DNA of 64,000 nt, taken from the NCBI RefSeq assembly GCF_036388275.1, contig NZ_DASVSF010000083.1, positions 23,874 to 87,873 on the forward strand, given 5' to 3'. A program made the translations under genes and the position numbers. How positions within the stretch are numbered: the first letter of the stretch is position 1; every line of letters starts with the position of its first letter. Source of the stretch: Longimicrobium sp. (GTDB lineage Bacteria > Gemmatimonadota > Gemmatimonadetes > Longimicrobiales > Longimicrobiaceae). Shown piece by piece: positions 17,366 to 29,065 of this stretch. Below the pieces are notes generated by a model. The model did no database searches. It worked only from the letters and a program-made list of their open reading frames with translations, and was not told the origin of the DNA.

Positions 17366-18343
17366 ATGGAACACCTTCACGTTCACCTTCAGGGCGATTC
17401 CGGCACCGCGCAGCGCCTGCGCGAGGTGCTGGCCCGCGAGGGGTTTCGCGTCGTGGAGCCGCCCCCGGAAAAGCCGGCGGGCGCGATCGTCGTGCAGGTG
17501 CGCGCCAACGGCATCAACGGCGCCAGCGCGGAAGTGGAGATGGAGGCGCGGGTGGAGGAGCTGGAGCGCAGCGTGCTGGAGCTGCGCAACCTGGACGTGG
17601 CCAAGTCGCAGTTCCTGACCAACGTTTCGCACGAGCTCCGCACGCCCCTCACCGCCATCGTCACCTACGGCGAAATCCTGCGCGACGGGCTGCTGGGGGA
17701 GATCTCCGCCCGGCAGCGCGACGCCATCGAGTCGATGATCGGCTCGTGCCGGCAGCTGCTGGCGATGATCGAGGAAATCCTCACCTACGCGCGCTCCACC
17801 GCCACCACCATCGACATCCGCCCGGGCGAGTTCGGGCTTCGCGAGATGGTGGCCGAAGTGCGCCGAATGAACGAGTCGCTGCTGGACCGCAAGAACCTCA
17901 CGTTCAGCGTGGAGCTGGGCGAGGGCCTCCCCCCCGTGTGGGCCGACCGCGACAAGGTGGCGCACGTGCTGCGCAACTTGATGGGCAACGCCATCAAGTT
18001 CACCCCCGAGGGCGGGTGGGTGAAGGTGCAGGCCCGGGCGGCGCCGGGGCAGCCGGGGTGGCTGCAGATCGAGGTGGCCGACAACGGAATCGGCATCGAG
18101 CCCGAGCACCACGAGCTGATCTTCCGCGAGTTCGCGCAGGTGGATTCGTCGCGCGCGCGCATCCACCACGGCACCGGGCTGGGCCTTTCCATCGCCCGGC
18201 GCTTCGTGGAGCTGCACGGCGGCCGCATCTGGGTGGAAAGCGGGCTGGGCGAAGGCAGTCGCTTCTTCTTCACCCTTCCCTCCACCGAGGCGGTTCCGGC
18301 GGAGGGCGAAGCGCCCCGCGGCGTGGGGGGCGCGGGGGGGTGA
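17366..18343 (+). CDS. Sensor histidine kinase (cytoplasmic)
   Basis: A 325-aa histidine kinase without membrane segments. Residues 1-75 form a short N-terminal region ending in a coiled coil (EVEMEARVEELERSVLELRN). The HisKA dimerisation domain carries the phosphoacceptor H89 in SHELRTPL. The HATPase_c domain has the N box NLMGNAIKF, G1 DNGIGI and G2 GTGLGLSI. It autophosphorylates and passes the phosphate to a receiver. Its stop overlaps the start of the receiver gene by four bases (GTGA), so the two are translationally coupled and probably cognate. Confidence 0.9.
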   Translation: MEHLHVHLQGDSGTAQRLREVLAREGFRVVEPPPEKPAGAIVVQVRANGINGASAEVEMEARVEELERSVLELRNLDVAKSQFLTNVSHELRTPLTAIVTYGEILRDGLLGEISARQRDAIESMIGSCRQLLAMIEEILTYARSTATTIDIRPGEFGLREMVAEVRRMNESLLDRKNLTFSVELGEGLPPVWADRDKVAHVLRNLMGNAIKFTPEGGWVKVQARAAPGQPGWLQIEVADNGIGIEPEHHELIFREFAQVDSSRARIHHGTGLGLSIARRFVELHGGRIWVESGLGEGSRFFFTLPSTEAVPAEGEAPRGVGGAGG

Positions 18344-18723
18344 TCGAGCGGAGCATCCTTCTGGTCGAGGACAGCGAAGCCATCCGCACCGCCTTCACCA
18401 TCCTGCTGGAAGACGCGGGGTACCGGGTGATGGGCGCGGGGATGGGTGGCGAGGCGCTGCGCATGGCCGGCGAGCACGCTCCGGACCTGGTGCTGCTGGA
18501 CATGGGGCTTCCCGACATGTCGGGGCTGGACGTGGTCCGCCGCCTCAAGGCCAATCCCGCCACGGTGGACATCCCCGTCGTCGCGCTCACGGGCCGCGAC
18601 GAAGATGCCGACCGGCAGGCGTGCCTGGCCGCGGGCTGCGCCGCCTACCTGGTGAAGCCCGTCGACACCCAGCGCCTGGTGCGCGACCTCCCCGGCTTCA
18701 TGACCGCGTCCCCCGCGGCCTGA
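18340..18723 (+). CDS. Single-domain response regulator
   Basis: A 127-aa CheY-like receiver with no output domain. Phosphoacceptor D54 (VLLDMGLPD), acidic pair E10/D11, T84 and K106 (VKP) are all present. It begins with GTG inside the stop codon of the kinase gene. With no DNA-binding part it must act by protein contact or as a phosphorelay intermediate. A hairpin follows at 18754. Confidence 0.9.
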   Translation: MIERSILLVEDSEAIRTAFTILLEDAGYRVMGAGMGGEALRMAGEHAPDLVLLDMGLPDMSGLDVVRRLKANPATVDIPVVALTGRDEDADRQACLAAGCAAYLVKPVDTQRLVRDLPGFMTASPAA

Positions 18724-19026
18724 TTTCCACCACATCCACGGCTGGAAAGCGGAAAGCCCCGGCTCGGGCCGCTGTCGCGTCCCGCCCGGGGCTTCACCTG
18801 CACGCCCGCCGCACCTGCCGAAGCCGCCGGATGTCATCCCGATGGAGCGGCCCCGAAGAACCTGCCCGTACACTACGAATTGCAGCGACTGAGGGATCCG
18901 CCACACAGTGCGGACGCGCTCCTGGCCGCAGATGCGCCGTCCCTATCTCTTCCCCCCAGCCCTGAGCGGCCAAGCACAGCCGACGCGACGGCCCACCAGG
19001 CCGAAACGTGCGCGGAATCCCCTCGC
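18724..19026. repeat. Intergenic gap with terminator and a GATCC-type repeat
   Basis: Hairpin 18754-18794 has arms AAGCCCCGG / CCGGGGCTT with a second inner stem CGGG/CCCG; it ends the kinase/receiver operon. At 18830-18905 lies one repeat unit (GATGTCATCCCGATGGAGCGG ... GAGGGATCCGCCACACA). No gene seen. Confidence 0.65.
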
Positions 19027-20157
19027 CTACTCCAGCAGGGCAGGAAGACGCACCGTAAAGGCCGTGCCTTCGTCGCCGCTGCTGACGTCCAGGCGCCCGC
19101 CGTGCTCGCGAACGATGCGGCGGCAGATGAAGAGCCCCAGCCCCGTCCCCTCGTCCCCCGGCTTGGTGGTGAACAGGGGATCGAAGATGCGCGGAAGCTG
19201 GTCGGCCGGAATGGGCGGCCCGTCGTTCCAGAACTCCAGCACCACCGCGGGGTCCGCCTGATGATCCGCCCGGGCGGTGACGCGCAGCGTGCGCCCGCTC
19301 TCCGCCAACGCCTGCTCGGCGTTCACTACCACGTTCAGGAACACCTGCTGAAGCTGGTGCCGGTCGCCGCTGACCGCCGGCAGGTCGTCGGGAACCTGCA
19401 CCTGCAGCTCGACGCCCGTCGTCCGCAGCTTCTTTTCGCGCATTCCCAGCGTCGCCGTCACCACCGAGCCCACGTCCACCGGGTAGCGCTCCGCCGGGTG
19501 CCGCCGCGCGAAGTTCAGCATGTCGCCGACGATGTGGGTGCAGCGATCCACCGCGTCCACGATCTCGCGCAGCTGGTCGGCCATCTGCGGGTCCGTCGCG
19601 CGGCGCTGAAGGAGCTGCGCATGCGCGCTGATCACCGCCAGCGGGTTGTTCAGGTCGTGCGCCACGCTTCCCGACAGCAGCCCCAGCGTGAACAGCTTGT
19701 CGCGCTCGGCCAGGTGCTCCTCCATGTGCTGCCGCTCTTCCCACAGGCGCCGCGTGCGCAGGTGCGACTGGATGCGGGCGCGCAGCTCGGCCCCGCGGAA
19801 GGGCTTCGTCACGTAGTCGCTGGCGCCCGCGTCGAAGGCGGCGTACACGCTTTCGGGATCGGTCTTGGCCGTCACCATCAGCACGGGCAGGCGAAGCGCG
19901 TCCCACCGCTGCCGGGCGTAGTGGCAGATCTCCAGCCCCGAAACTCCCGGCAGCATCCAGTCCAGCAGCAGCATGTCGGGGGCGCCCTGCTCGTCGAGGA
20001 AGCGGATGGCCGTCTCGCCGTCGGCCGCCACGCTCACCCGGTATCCCGCCTGCTCCAGGATCATCCGCAGCACGCGCGCGGCCGACGCATCGTCCTCGGC
20101 GATCAGCAGGTGCTCGCCGCCGCCGCGCGCCAGCGCGTGCGCCTGTCCCTCCGTCAC
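19027..20157 (-). CDS. Receiver-histidine kinase hybrid
   Basis: A 376-aa protein with a receiver first and a kinase second. The receiver has ED pair at 21-22, phosphoacceptor D66 (MLLLDWMLPG), and K118 (DYVTKPF). A short helix joins it to a HisKA domain with H167 in VAHDLNNPL, typical of the NtrB/HWE-like class 4 kinases, and an HATPase_c domain (VVVNAEQAL, GTGLGLFI). Such proteins relay from an upstream kinase to a further target. The start is GTG at 20157, which overlaps the stop of the HD-domain gene by four bases. No output domain is present. Confidence 0.85.
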   Translation of the reverse strand: MTEGQAHALARGGGEHLLIAEDDASAARVLRMILEQAGYRVSVAADGETAIRFLDEQGAPDMLLLDWMLPGVSGLEICHYARQRWDALRLPVLMVTAKTDPESVYAAFDAGASDYVTKPFRGAELRARIQSHLRTRRLWEERQHMEEHLAERDKLFTLGLLSGSVAHDLNNPLAVISAHAQLLQRRATDPQMADQLREIVDAVDRCTHIVGDMLNFARRHPAERYPVDVGSVVTATLGMREKKLRTTGVELQVQVPDDLPAVSGDRHQLQQVFLNVVVNAEQALAESGRTLRVTARADHQADPAVVLEFWNDGPPIPADQLPRIFDPLFTTKPGDEGTGLGLFICRRIVREHGGRLDVSSGDEGTAFTVRLPALLE

Positions 20158-21497
20158 AGCAGCGGCTCCGGCCGGGCCAGGCGGGCACGCGCGGCTTCGG
20201 CATCCATCGACAGCAGCGGCATCAGGCGGTCGGGGGCAATCTCCCGGCGCTCCATGGTGAACACGCGAAAGGCCCGGGCGCTCAGGTAAAGGTCGTGCGA
20301 CACCTGCGGCAGGCCGATCAGCCCCGCGCGGCCGCTTTCCGTCAGGCGCTGCACCGCGCCGGAGCGGCGGAGCAGCAACAGGTCCAGCCCCAGCATCCGC
20401 GGCTTTTCGGGGTAGTCCACCAGCACACATCCTTCGTCGAGCCCCAGCTCGCCCGCCAGCCGGGCCTCCAGCGCGCTCCGCAGCTCCCCGTCGGACGCCA
20501 CCCACGTATCCCCCGCCATCCCCCGCAGCGCCTCCGCCGGCAGCTCCAGTGCGCGCTTGGGAAGCCGGCGGCGCCGTACCGCGGGAATCCACCGGTCCGC
20601 CACCCGCCGCGCCGCGGGATCGTCCATGTCCGCCGCGCGCAGCTCCAATATGGTCATCAGCCGCTCGTCGGACTGGCCCACCAGCTCCTCGGCCCCGATC
20701 ACGCCGCCCCGCAGCGCGTCGTGCACCAGCCGCTTGTACAGCGCCGTCGCCGAGCGGACTGCGTGGTGCCAGTAGACGTTGCGGAACATCTGGTACTTGG
20801 AGAAGAGCAGCGACTCCAGCGCGGACAGCCCCTTTTCGTGGATGCCCACCTCGGCGAGCCCTGTGTGGGGATCGGGGAGGATGGCGATGGCGTGCAGCAG
20901 CCGGTCGACGTCTACCTCGCCGTACGGAACGCCGCAGAAGCGCGCGTCGCGGCGAAGGTACTCGATCTTGTCCAGGTCCAGGCTCCCCGACACCAGCCCC
21001 TGCAGGGGCGACTCCGACCGGCCGCGGATCATGTCGGCGATGCGGGCCGGGGCGTCGGGGGCCAGCGCCTCGAGCGTGCCGCGAATGGGCTCCGCGCACA
21101 GGAACCGCTCCGCCAGCTCCTCGTGGTCGCTGCTCACCAGCTCTTCGCCGAGCTCCTCCAGCGCGTGCGAGAACGGGTAGTGCCCCACGTCGTGAAGCAG
21201 CGCCGCGTACGGCGCCAGGCGGCAGTCCACCGGGTCCACGCTTCCCAGCTCGCCGCGGTCGCCCAGGAACGTCAGCGCCATCCGGGCCAGGTGGTACACG
21301 CCCAGCGCGTGGTCGAAGCGCGTGTGCACCGCGCCGGGATACACCAGGTACGCCAGGCCCAGCTGCCGGATGTGGCGCAGCCGCTGGAACTGGGGCGTGT
21401 CGATGATCCGGACGGCCGTGGCGTCCAGCCGGATGGTGTTCCAGAGCGGGTCGCGAACGACCTCGAACTCGCGCGAGGGATCGGTGCGGGAATGCAT
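20154..21497 (-). CDS. HD-domain phosphohydrolase (SAMHD1/dGTPase-like)
   Basis: A 447-aa HD-superfamily enzyme. The metal ligands show as H63 in TRFDHALG, HD at 102-103 in LLHDVGHYPFSH, and Asp in SLDLDKIEYL. This spacing is that of the SAMHD1/YdhJ-type deoxynucleotide triphosphohydrolases, which hydrolyse dNTPs to nucleoside and triphosphate. The C-terminal 200 residues form the family-specific helical region. The product could control dNTP pools or act against phage; neither is proved. A promoter at 21508-21537 places the start of the RNA within a few bases of the ATG. The downstream receiver-kinase gene overlaps by four bases. Confidence 0.85.
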   Translation of the reverse strand: MHSRTDPSREFEVVRDPLWNTIRLDATAVRIIDTPQFQRLRHIRQLGLAYLVYPGAVHTRFDHALGVYHLARMALTFLGDRGELGSVDPVDCRLAPYAALLHDVGHYPFSHALEELGEELVSSDHEELAERFLCAEPIRGTLEALAPDAPARIADMIRGRSESPLQGLVSGSLDLDKIEYLRRDARFCGVPYGEVDVDRLLHAIAILPDPHTGLAEVGIHEKGLSALESLLFSKYQMFRNVYWHHAVRSATALYKRLVHDALRGGVIGAEELVGQSDERLMTILELRAADMDDPAARRVADRWIPAVRRRRLPKRALELPAEALRGMAGDTWVASDGELRSALEARLAGELGLDEGCVLVDYPEKPRMLGLDLLLLRRSGAVQRLTESGRAGLIGLPQVSHDLYLSARAFRVFTMERREIAPDRLMPLLSMDAEAARARLARPEPLL

Positions 21498-21507
21498 GAG
21501 GGGCGGG

Positions 21508-21537
21508 AGTGTACCGGCGGGCGGGGCGGGGTGTCAA
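21508..21537 (-). promoter_or_regulatory. Promoter of the HD phosphohydrolase operon
   Basis: On the minus strand TTGACA-N18-TACACT. The predicted start of transcription is about 21501, only a few bases before the ATG at 21497, so the message would be nearly leaderless. Confidence 0.65.
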
Positions 21538-21608
21538 GGCGCCCAGCCCCGGCGCGCACACTGGGCACGTCGCGCTCGCGAGCCAAGACGAGCGGCATAC
21601 AGCATCCG

Positions 21609-21732
21609 CCACAGGTGGTACGCGAATGTCCACATGTGGCGTGAACGGAGTACGCGCTTTGTGAAAGAAAACCCTTGCGTTTATTGAGGAATTGACTTAG
21701 CCTTGTGACCTCGCCCGCATGTCCATTTGTGG
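21609..21732 (+). promoter_or_regulatory. Three dyads upstream of the DUF433/DUF5615 pair (candidate operators)
   Basis: CCACAGGTGG at 21609-21618, CCACATGTGG at 21630-21639 and CCATTTGTGG at 21723-21732. The first two are exactly 21 bp apart (two helical turns). A weak promoter TTGCGT-N17-TAGCCT is at 21675-21703 between them. This suits negative autoregulation by the antitoxin-like protein encoded next. Confidence 0.5.
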
Positions 21733-21764
21733 AAGGCGGGCCGTCCCGAACGCAGGAGGCGCCC

Positions 21765-22469
21765 ATGCAGATCGGAACCGGAATCTACACGCCCAGCGAG
21801 GCGGCGTCTCTGCTCAACGAGCGCCCCGACACGGTGAACCGCTGGGCGTGGGGGTATTCGCGCACCCGCAACGACCAGCACAAGGCGCATCCGCCGCTGA
21901 TCAGGACCGAGCTGCCCCGGGTCGACGGCCAGAAGGCCATCACCTTCGTGGAGCTCATCGAACTGCTGTACATCCGCGCGTTCGAGCGGGCGGGGGTCTC
22001 CTGGAACCAGATCAAGGAGGCGGCCCGGGTGGCGGCGCGAATGTTCTCGACCGACCACCCGTTCGCGCTTCGCCACCTGTACGTGGACCCGGGCAGCCTG
22101 TACGGATCGCTGCGCGAGGAGGACGGTTCGGAATCGCTGGTCCAGCTGGTGGGCCACGGGCAGCACGCCATGCCGCAGCTGGTGAAGCCGTACCTGGAGC
22201 AGATCGAGTTCGACGTGAACGACGTCGCGCGGCGGTGGTGGCCGATGGGAAAGGCGGCGGGGATCGTGGTCGACCCCATGAAGGCGTTCGGCGCGCCCGT
22301 CGTGGAGCAGGTGGGGATCAGGGCCCGGTCGCTGGCCGCCGCCTACGACGCCGAGCTTCCGGCTTTTGGCGCGGGGGCCGTGAACCGCGTCGCGTGGACG
22401 TACGACATCGAACCCGAACACGTGCAGGCGGCTCTCCGGTTCCGCGAATGGCAGAGCCGCGCGGCCTGA
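21765..22469 (+). CDS. DUF433 antitoxin-like protein with MerR/HTH-type N-terminus
   Basis: A 234-aa protein. Residues 1-60 are a MerR-like helix-turn-helix (IYTPSEAASLLNERPDTVNRWAWG), the middle is helical, and the end has a DUF433-like domain (AWTYDIEPEHVQAALRF), the fold found in VapB-type antitoxins. It is expected to bind the toxin encoded next and to repress the operon. The ATG at 21765 is preferred because AGGAGG stands eight bases upstream; the frame is open back to 21705. Overlap with the downstream toxin gene is 22 bp, characteristic of such pairs. Confidence 0.75.
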   Translation: MQIGTGIYTPSEAASLLNERPDTVNRWAWGYSRTRNDQHKAHPPLIRTELPRVDGQKAITFVELIELLYIRAFERAGVSWNQIKEAARVAARMFSTDHPFALRHLYVDPGSLYGSLREEDGSESLVQLVGHGQHAMPQLVKPYLEQIEFDVNDVARRWWPMGKAAGIVVDPMKAFGAPVVEQVGIRARSLAAAYDAELPAFGAGAVNRVAWTYDIEPEHVQAALRFREWQSRAA

Positions 22470-22858
22470 CGTTTCTCTTCGACGAGAACATGCCGCAGCG
22501 GCTGGCCACCGCCATGCGCACGCATATGGGAGAGCGGACCACCCACGTGTATGACGAGTTCGGGCGCGACGGGGTGCTGGATCCCGAGGTGCTGAGGTTC
22601 GTGGGCGAGAACGGGTGGTTCCTGGTCAGCCGCGACCGCCGCATCCTGCGCCGCGCCCCGGAGCGAGCACTGATCGAGCAGTTCGGGACAGGCGCATTCT
22701 TCCTGAAGGACAGCCTCGACGACTTCTGCTCCATCGCACGGGCGCTGATCCACAACTGGCCGGAGATCAAGCGGATCGCCCGCGGGCGCGACCGGCCGTT
22801 CGTCTTCCTGATCCGCGAACGGGGAGTCGTGCGCCTGGAGAACCGCCACATCCGGTGA
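22448..22858 (+). CDS. DUF5615 PIN-like toxin
   Basis: A 136-aa PIN-like protein of the DUF5615 family: start FLFDENMPQRLA with the conserved Asp and Glu, then GWFLVSRDRRILRR and an end FVFLIRERGVV. Members are likely RNases and are found beside DUF433 partners as toxin-antitoxin systems. It begins 22 bp inside the previous gene. The activity is inferred from family and layout. Confidence 0.75.
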   Translation: MAEPRGLTFLFDENMPQRLATAMRTHMGERTTHVYDEFGRDGVLDPEVLRFVGENGWFLVSRDRRILRRAPERALIEQFGTGAFFLKDSLDDFCSIARALIHNWPEIKRIARGRDRPFVFLIRERGVVRLENRHIR

Positions 22859-23092
22859 CGCCGCATGCGGCGGGTTCACCGGCTCACGGAGAGTACACGC
22901 CTCGGCTGTCGGTGCCCTTCGAGGGTTGTGTGGCGGATCCCTCGGTCGCTGCGGGGCGCGGCGCACAGGCAGGTTCGGTGGGGCCGCTCCGTCGGGATGA
23001 CACGTGTGCTTCGGCGGGTTGGCGCGTAATGGCGGCGGATTCACTCGCTCACAGAGGGAGCGGCATAGAGCGCTGGCGGCAGATTCATCCGC
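22859..23092. repeat. GATCC-type repeat between the toxin gene and the GAF/PAS kinase
   Basis: Unit at about 22915-23010: GTTGTGTGGCGGATCCCTCGG, then GGTTCGGTGGGGCCGCTCCG and GGGATGACA. Shorter direct copies of GCGGATTCA follow at 23034 and 23080. No gene. Confidence 0.6.
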
Positions 23093-26032
<2,940 letters not shown>

Positions 26033-26206
26033 GTGATTCAGGCCATGCCCTGAGGAACGTTCATCACCGACGCGCGCCGGTTTGCCGCGAGTGGCGGGGT
26101 GCCGGGTGCAATCCCGGTGCCCGGGCGGGGTGCGGCGGCGCCACAGGAGTAATGGGGAGTCTCCGGAGGGCGCGGGAGCGGGTGAACCCGCCGCAACAAC
26201 GGCAGA

Positions 26207-26231
26207 AAGCCTCCCAAACCGCGGGAGGCTT
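26207..26231 (-). terminator. Terminator of the ABC-2 transporter operon
   Basis: Stem AAGCCTCCC / GGGAGGCTT with loop AAACCGC, about 85 nt past the permease stop on the minus strand. The same stem also works on the plus strand. Confidence 0.65.
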
Positions 26232-26317
26232 CACCTGCACGCGCGCCTCAGGCAGCGCGCACATTCTTTTGCGTGAAGCGTGCGTCGGCCGCGGTGGTCA
26301 TGCGGCCGGACGACCCG

Positions 26318-27037
26318 TCAAGGCCATTCGCGCGCCCTGAGCAGCACGCCGGCCACGATCAGCCAGAACAGACCGTAACCGCCGGCGAACGCACTGGCGC
26401 CCCATGCGATCTCGCCGCGCAGGATGCCGTCGTACACGTCGGAAAGGGCCAGCTGCGGGGGAAGCAGCAGCCCCACCACGTCGCCCAGCACCCCCGGAAG
26501 CGGCTCCACTCCCGAGCTGACCAGCTGCAGCCACACGTAGTTGGCCAGGTACAGCACCAGCGCCACCCAGGCATCGCCCCGCACGAGCAGCACCGACAGC
26601 ACAGCCACCATGCCGCCGTACGCCACGGCCGCCAGCAGCGCCAGGTACAGCCCGATCCACCCGCCCTCGAACCCGCCCCACGCCACCATCTGCCCCACCA
26701 CCAGGAACACGGCCGCGGCCAGCACGGAGAAGCCCAGCGCGAGCAGCCAGCGCAGCCCGTAGAACGACAGCGGCCGCGTGGGATGCGAAAAGAACATCCG
26801 GTAGTACCCGGACCGCCGGTCGCCGGAGACGAAGCCGCCCAGCAGGATGAGCATGGAAAGCGCGGCGTAGTTGGCCAGCGTGGCCGCGATTCCCAGGTAA
26901 CCCAGGTCGAGCGAGGGCTCGGCGCCGGGCACCTCGTCGTGGCGATGGAAGCCGGGCTCCAGGGCAAAGAACAGCAGCCCGGCCAGCGCTACCATCGCCA
27001 GGCGCGGCAGCATTCCGCGCAGCAGGATGGGGATCAT
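26318..27037 (-). CDS. ABC-2 type transporter permease
   Basis: A 239-aa integral membrane protein with six hydrophobic helices (for instance LAMVALAGLLFFALEPG, VLAAAVFLVVGQMVAW and AFAGGYGLFWLIVAGVLL). It pairs with the ATPase gene just upstream; the ATGA at 27034-27037 overlaps its start with the ATPase stop. The region SGDRRSGYYRMFFSHPTRP contains the conserved cytosolic loop of ABC-2 permeases. Substrate not known. It is probably co-transcribed with the ATPase. Confidence 0.8.
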   Translation of the reverse strand: MIPILLRGMLPRLAMVALAGLLFFALEPGFHRHDEVPGAEPSLDLGYLGIAATLANYAALSMLILLGGFVSGDRRSGYYRMFFSHPTRPLSFYGLRWLLALGFSVLAAAVFLVVGQMVAWGGFEGGWIGLYLALLAAVAYGGMVAVLSVLLVRGDAWVALVLYLANYVWLQLVSSGVEPLPGVLGDVVGLLLPPQLALSDVYDGILRGEIAWGASAFAGGYGLFWLIVAGVLLRAREWP

Positions 27038-27978
27038 GCGCGGCCTCCCTTCTTCCGCCCGCCGCCCTGGCCGCGGAACCGCTCGCGCAGCGACAGCCGC
27101 TCGGGCGTCACCGCGTGGACGACGCCCCCACGGTCCAGCAGCTGTCGCAGCCGCGCGCTCAGGTCGCGCGCGCTTCCCGCCTCCACGCGGAACGCGTGCG
27201 CCTCCCCGTGGACGGGGAGCGCGCCGGGAAACGCGGACGAAACCAGGTGGGCGGACTCGGTGTCGTGCACCTCCAGCCGCCACGCCGGCACGGGGCCGCG
27301 CCCCTCGGCGAGGTCGATCACCTCGCGCACGCGCCCCGCCTGCAGCACCACCACCTGGTCGGCGACGCGCTCCACCTCTTCCAGGTCGTGCGAGGCGAAC
27401 AGCAGCACGCGCTCGGGATCCGCCTCGCGCCACGCCGTGACGATTTCGCGCACCCGAGCTACCCACTCGGGATCCAGCCCGTCCGTGGCCTCGTCCAGGA
27501 TCATCACCTTGCGGTCGCCCAGCAGCGCCTGCGCCAGCGCCAGCCGCTGCAGGTTGCCCTTGGAAAGCGCGGCCACGCGGCGGCCCGCCAGCTCGGCCAA
27601 GCCCAGCCGCGCCAACTCGCGCTCGATTCGCGCGTGGGCACCCTCTACCTCGCCCAGTGCGGCAAAGGCCTCCAGCGCCCGGCGCACCGTCCACGAGCGG
27701 GGGATCTCCACCCGGTCGGGGACGTACGCCACCCCGTGCCGCTCGGCGTAGTCGCGGGGCAGCATGCCGCCGATCTCCACGCCGCCGCCGCTGGGGTGCA
27801 GGTAGCCCAGCAGCAGCCGGATCAGCGTGCTCTTGCCGGCGCCGTTGGGCCCCACGATGCCCACCGCCGCGCCGGGGGGCACGTGCAGCGTCACGCCATC
27901 CAGCGCGCGCACCCCCTCGCCGCGCCAGCGCGCCAGCGGGCCTCCGAACTCCTTCACCACGTCGGTTACCTGGATCAT
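27034..27978 (-). CDS. ABC transporter ATP-binding protein
   Basis: A 314-aa ATPase with Walker A GPNGAGKST near residue 45, Q-loop, signature LSKGNLQRLALAQ (a variant of LSGGQ with Lys), Walker B VMILDEATDGLD and H-loop FASHD. A C-terminal regulatory extension of about 90 residues follows. The ATG at 27978 (MIQVTDVVKEFGG) is the start; the open frame further upstream is not homologous. The product drives the permease gene that overlaps it. Confidence 0.9.
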   Translation of the reverse strand: MIQVTDVVKEFGGPLARWRGEGVRALDGVTLHVPPGAAVGIVGPNGAGKSTLIRLLLGYLHPSGGGVEIGGMLPRDYAERHGVAYVPDRVEIPRSWTVRRALEAFAALGEVEGAHARIERELARLGLAELAGRRVAALSKGNLQRLALAQALLGDRKVMILDEATDGLDPEWVARVREIVTAWREADPERVLLFASHDLEEVERVADQVVVLQAGRVREVIDLAEGRGPVPAWRLEVHDTESAHLVSSAFPGALPVHGEAHAFRVEAGSARDLSARLRQLLDRGGVVHAVTPERLSLRERFRGQGGGRKKGGRA

Positions 27979-28046
27979 GAGCGGGAGCGTACGCCCCACC
28001 CCGCCCGATCGCAACCCCGGTATGGATCGTGCGCCCGGGCCGCGGC

Positions 28047-28898
28047 ATGAGCACGCGCCCTCCCACACTCCCCCTGGAACGCCGCAACGACCCGCGCCGC
28101 GGGCCCATCCACGGCCTGCGCGACCTGCTGTTCGGGCTGCTGCGGTGGATCGGTCGCCACGTCGAGGGCTTTTACGCCGCCGTGGGCGCGTTCCTGTTCA
28201 TCGGCCTGTCGTGCGTGCTGATCGGCGCGGTGCTCTTCGCCGAGCTGGCGCGCGCCGTCGTCGCGGGGCACACCCTGCGGCTGGACGAGGCGGTGCTCCG
28301 GTGGATGTCGGCCAACGGGTCGCCCGCGGTCGACAGCTTCATGCTGGAGGTGACCGCCCTGGGCGCCCGGCTGGTGGTGTGGATGGTGGTGATGGTGGCC
28401 ACGGCGTTCCTGCTCCTGAACCGCCACCGGTGGTCCGCCGCGCTCCTGTGGGTGTCGATGCTGGGGGCGGGGCTGATCAACATGACGATGAAGGAGTTCT
28501 TCGACCGTCCGCGCCCCGACGTCTTTCCCTGGCGCACCCCGCACGTGGGCAACGCATCGTTCCCGTCAGGCCACGCGATGACGTCCATCGTGATCTACGG
28601 CACGCTGGGCTACCTGCTGGGCCGGCTGATGCCCACCCGCGCCACGCGGATCGCCACCTACGCCATCGCCATCCTCGTCATCCTGCTGGTGGGGGCTTCG
28701 CGGCTGTACCTGGGCGTGCACTATCCCTCGGACGTGCTGGGTGGATTCGCGACGGGGGGCGCTTGGGCGTTCACCTGCGGGCTGGGGATGGAGGCCGTGC
28801 GCTACTTCCGCCAGCGGCGCCCGGAGATCGCCGCCGAGGAAAAGGGCCTGGGCGCCGGCCCGGTGGACGCGCCTGCGCCAGCACCGGCCGCGGAGTAG
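28047..28898 (+). CDS. PAP2 superfamily phosphatase
   Basis: A 283-aa membrane protein with a cytoplasmic basic N-terminus and six hydrophobic helices. The three acid-phosphatase motifs are intact: KEFFDRPRP, PSGH in FPSGHAMTS, and SRLYLGVHYPSD. It probably dephosphorylates undecaprenyl pyrophosphate or phosphatidic acid on the outer face of the inner membrane. The C-terminal 30 residues are Pro/Ala-rich. The ATG at 28047 is preferred to the in-frame GTG at 28029. It is divergent from the ABC transporter. Confidence 0.9.
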   Translation: MSTRPPTLPLERRNDPRRGPIHGLRDLLFGLLRWIGRHVEGFYAAVGAFLFIGLSCVLIGAVLFAELARAVVAGHTLRLDEAVLRWMSANGSPAVDSFMLEVTALGARLVVWMVVMVATAFLLLNRHRWSAALLWVSMLGAGLINMTMKEFFDRPRPDVFPWRTPHVGNASFPSGHAMTSIVIYGTLGYLLGRLMPTRATRIATYAIAILVILLVGASRLYLGVHYPSDVLGGFATGGAWAFTCGLGMEAVRYFRQRRPEIAAEEKGLGAGPVDAPAPAPAAE

Positions 28899-29065
28899 GG
28901 CGGGCGTTCCGCACGTCGCAGCACCTCCTTCCGGAACCCATCTGTGTCCCGAAACGAGCCCGAAGGGCTTGCGAAGGGTGCCCGTCGTCTCCATCGTTTC
29001 CGATCCATACCCCGCCGCATCCCCGGCTTCGCGCGCGCGACGCGCCGCACTCCCTGCCCCCATCC

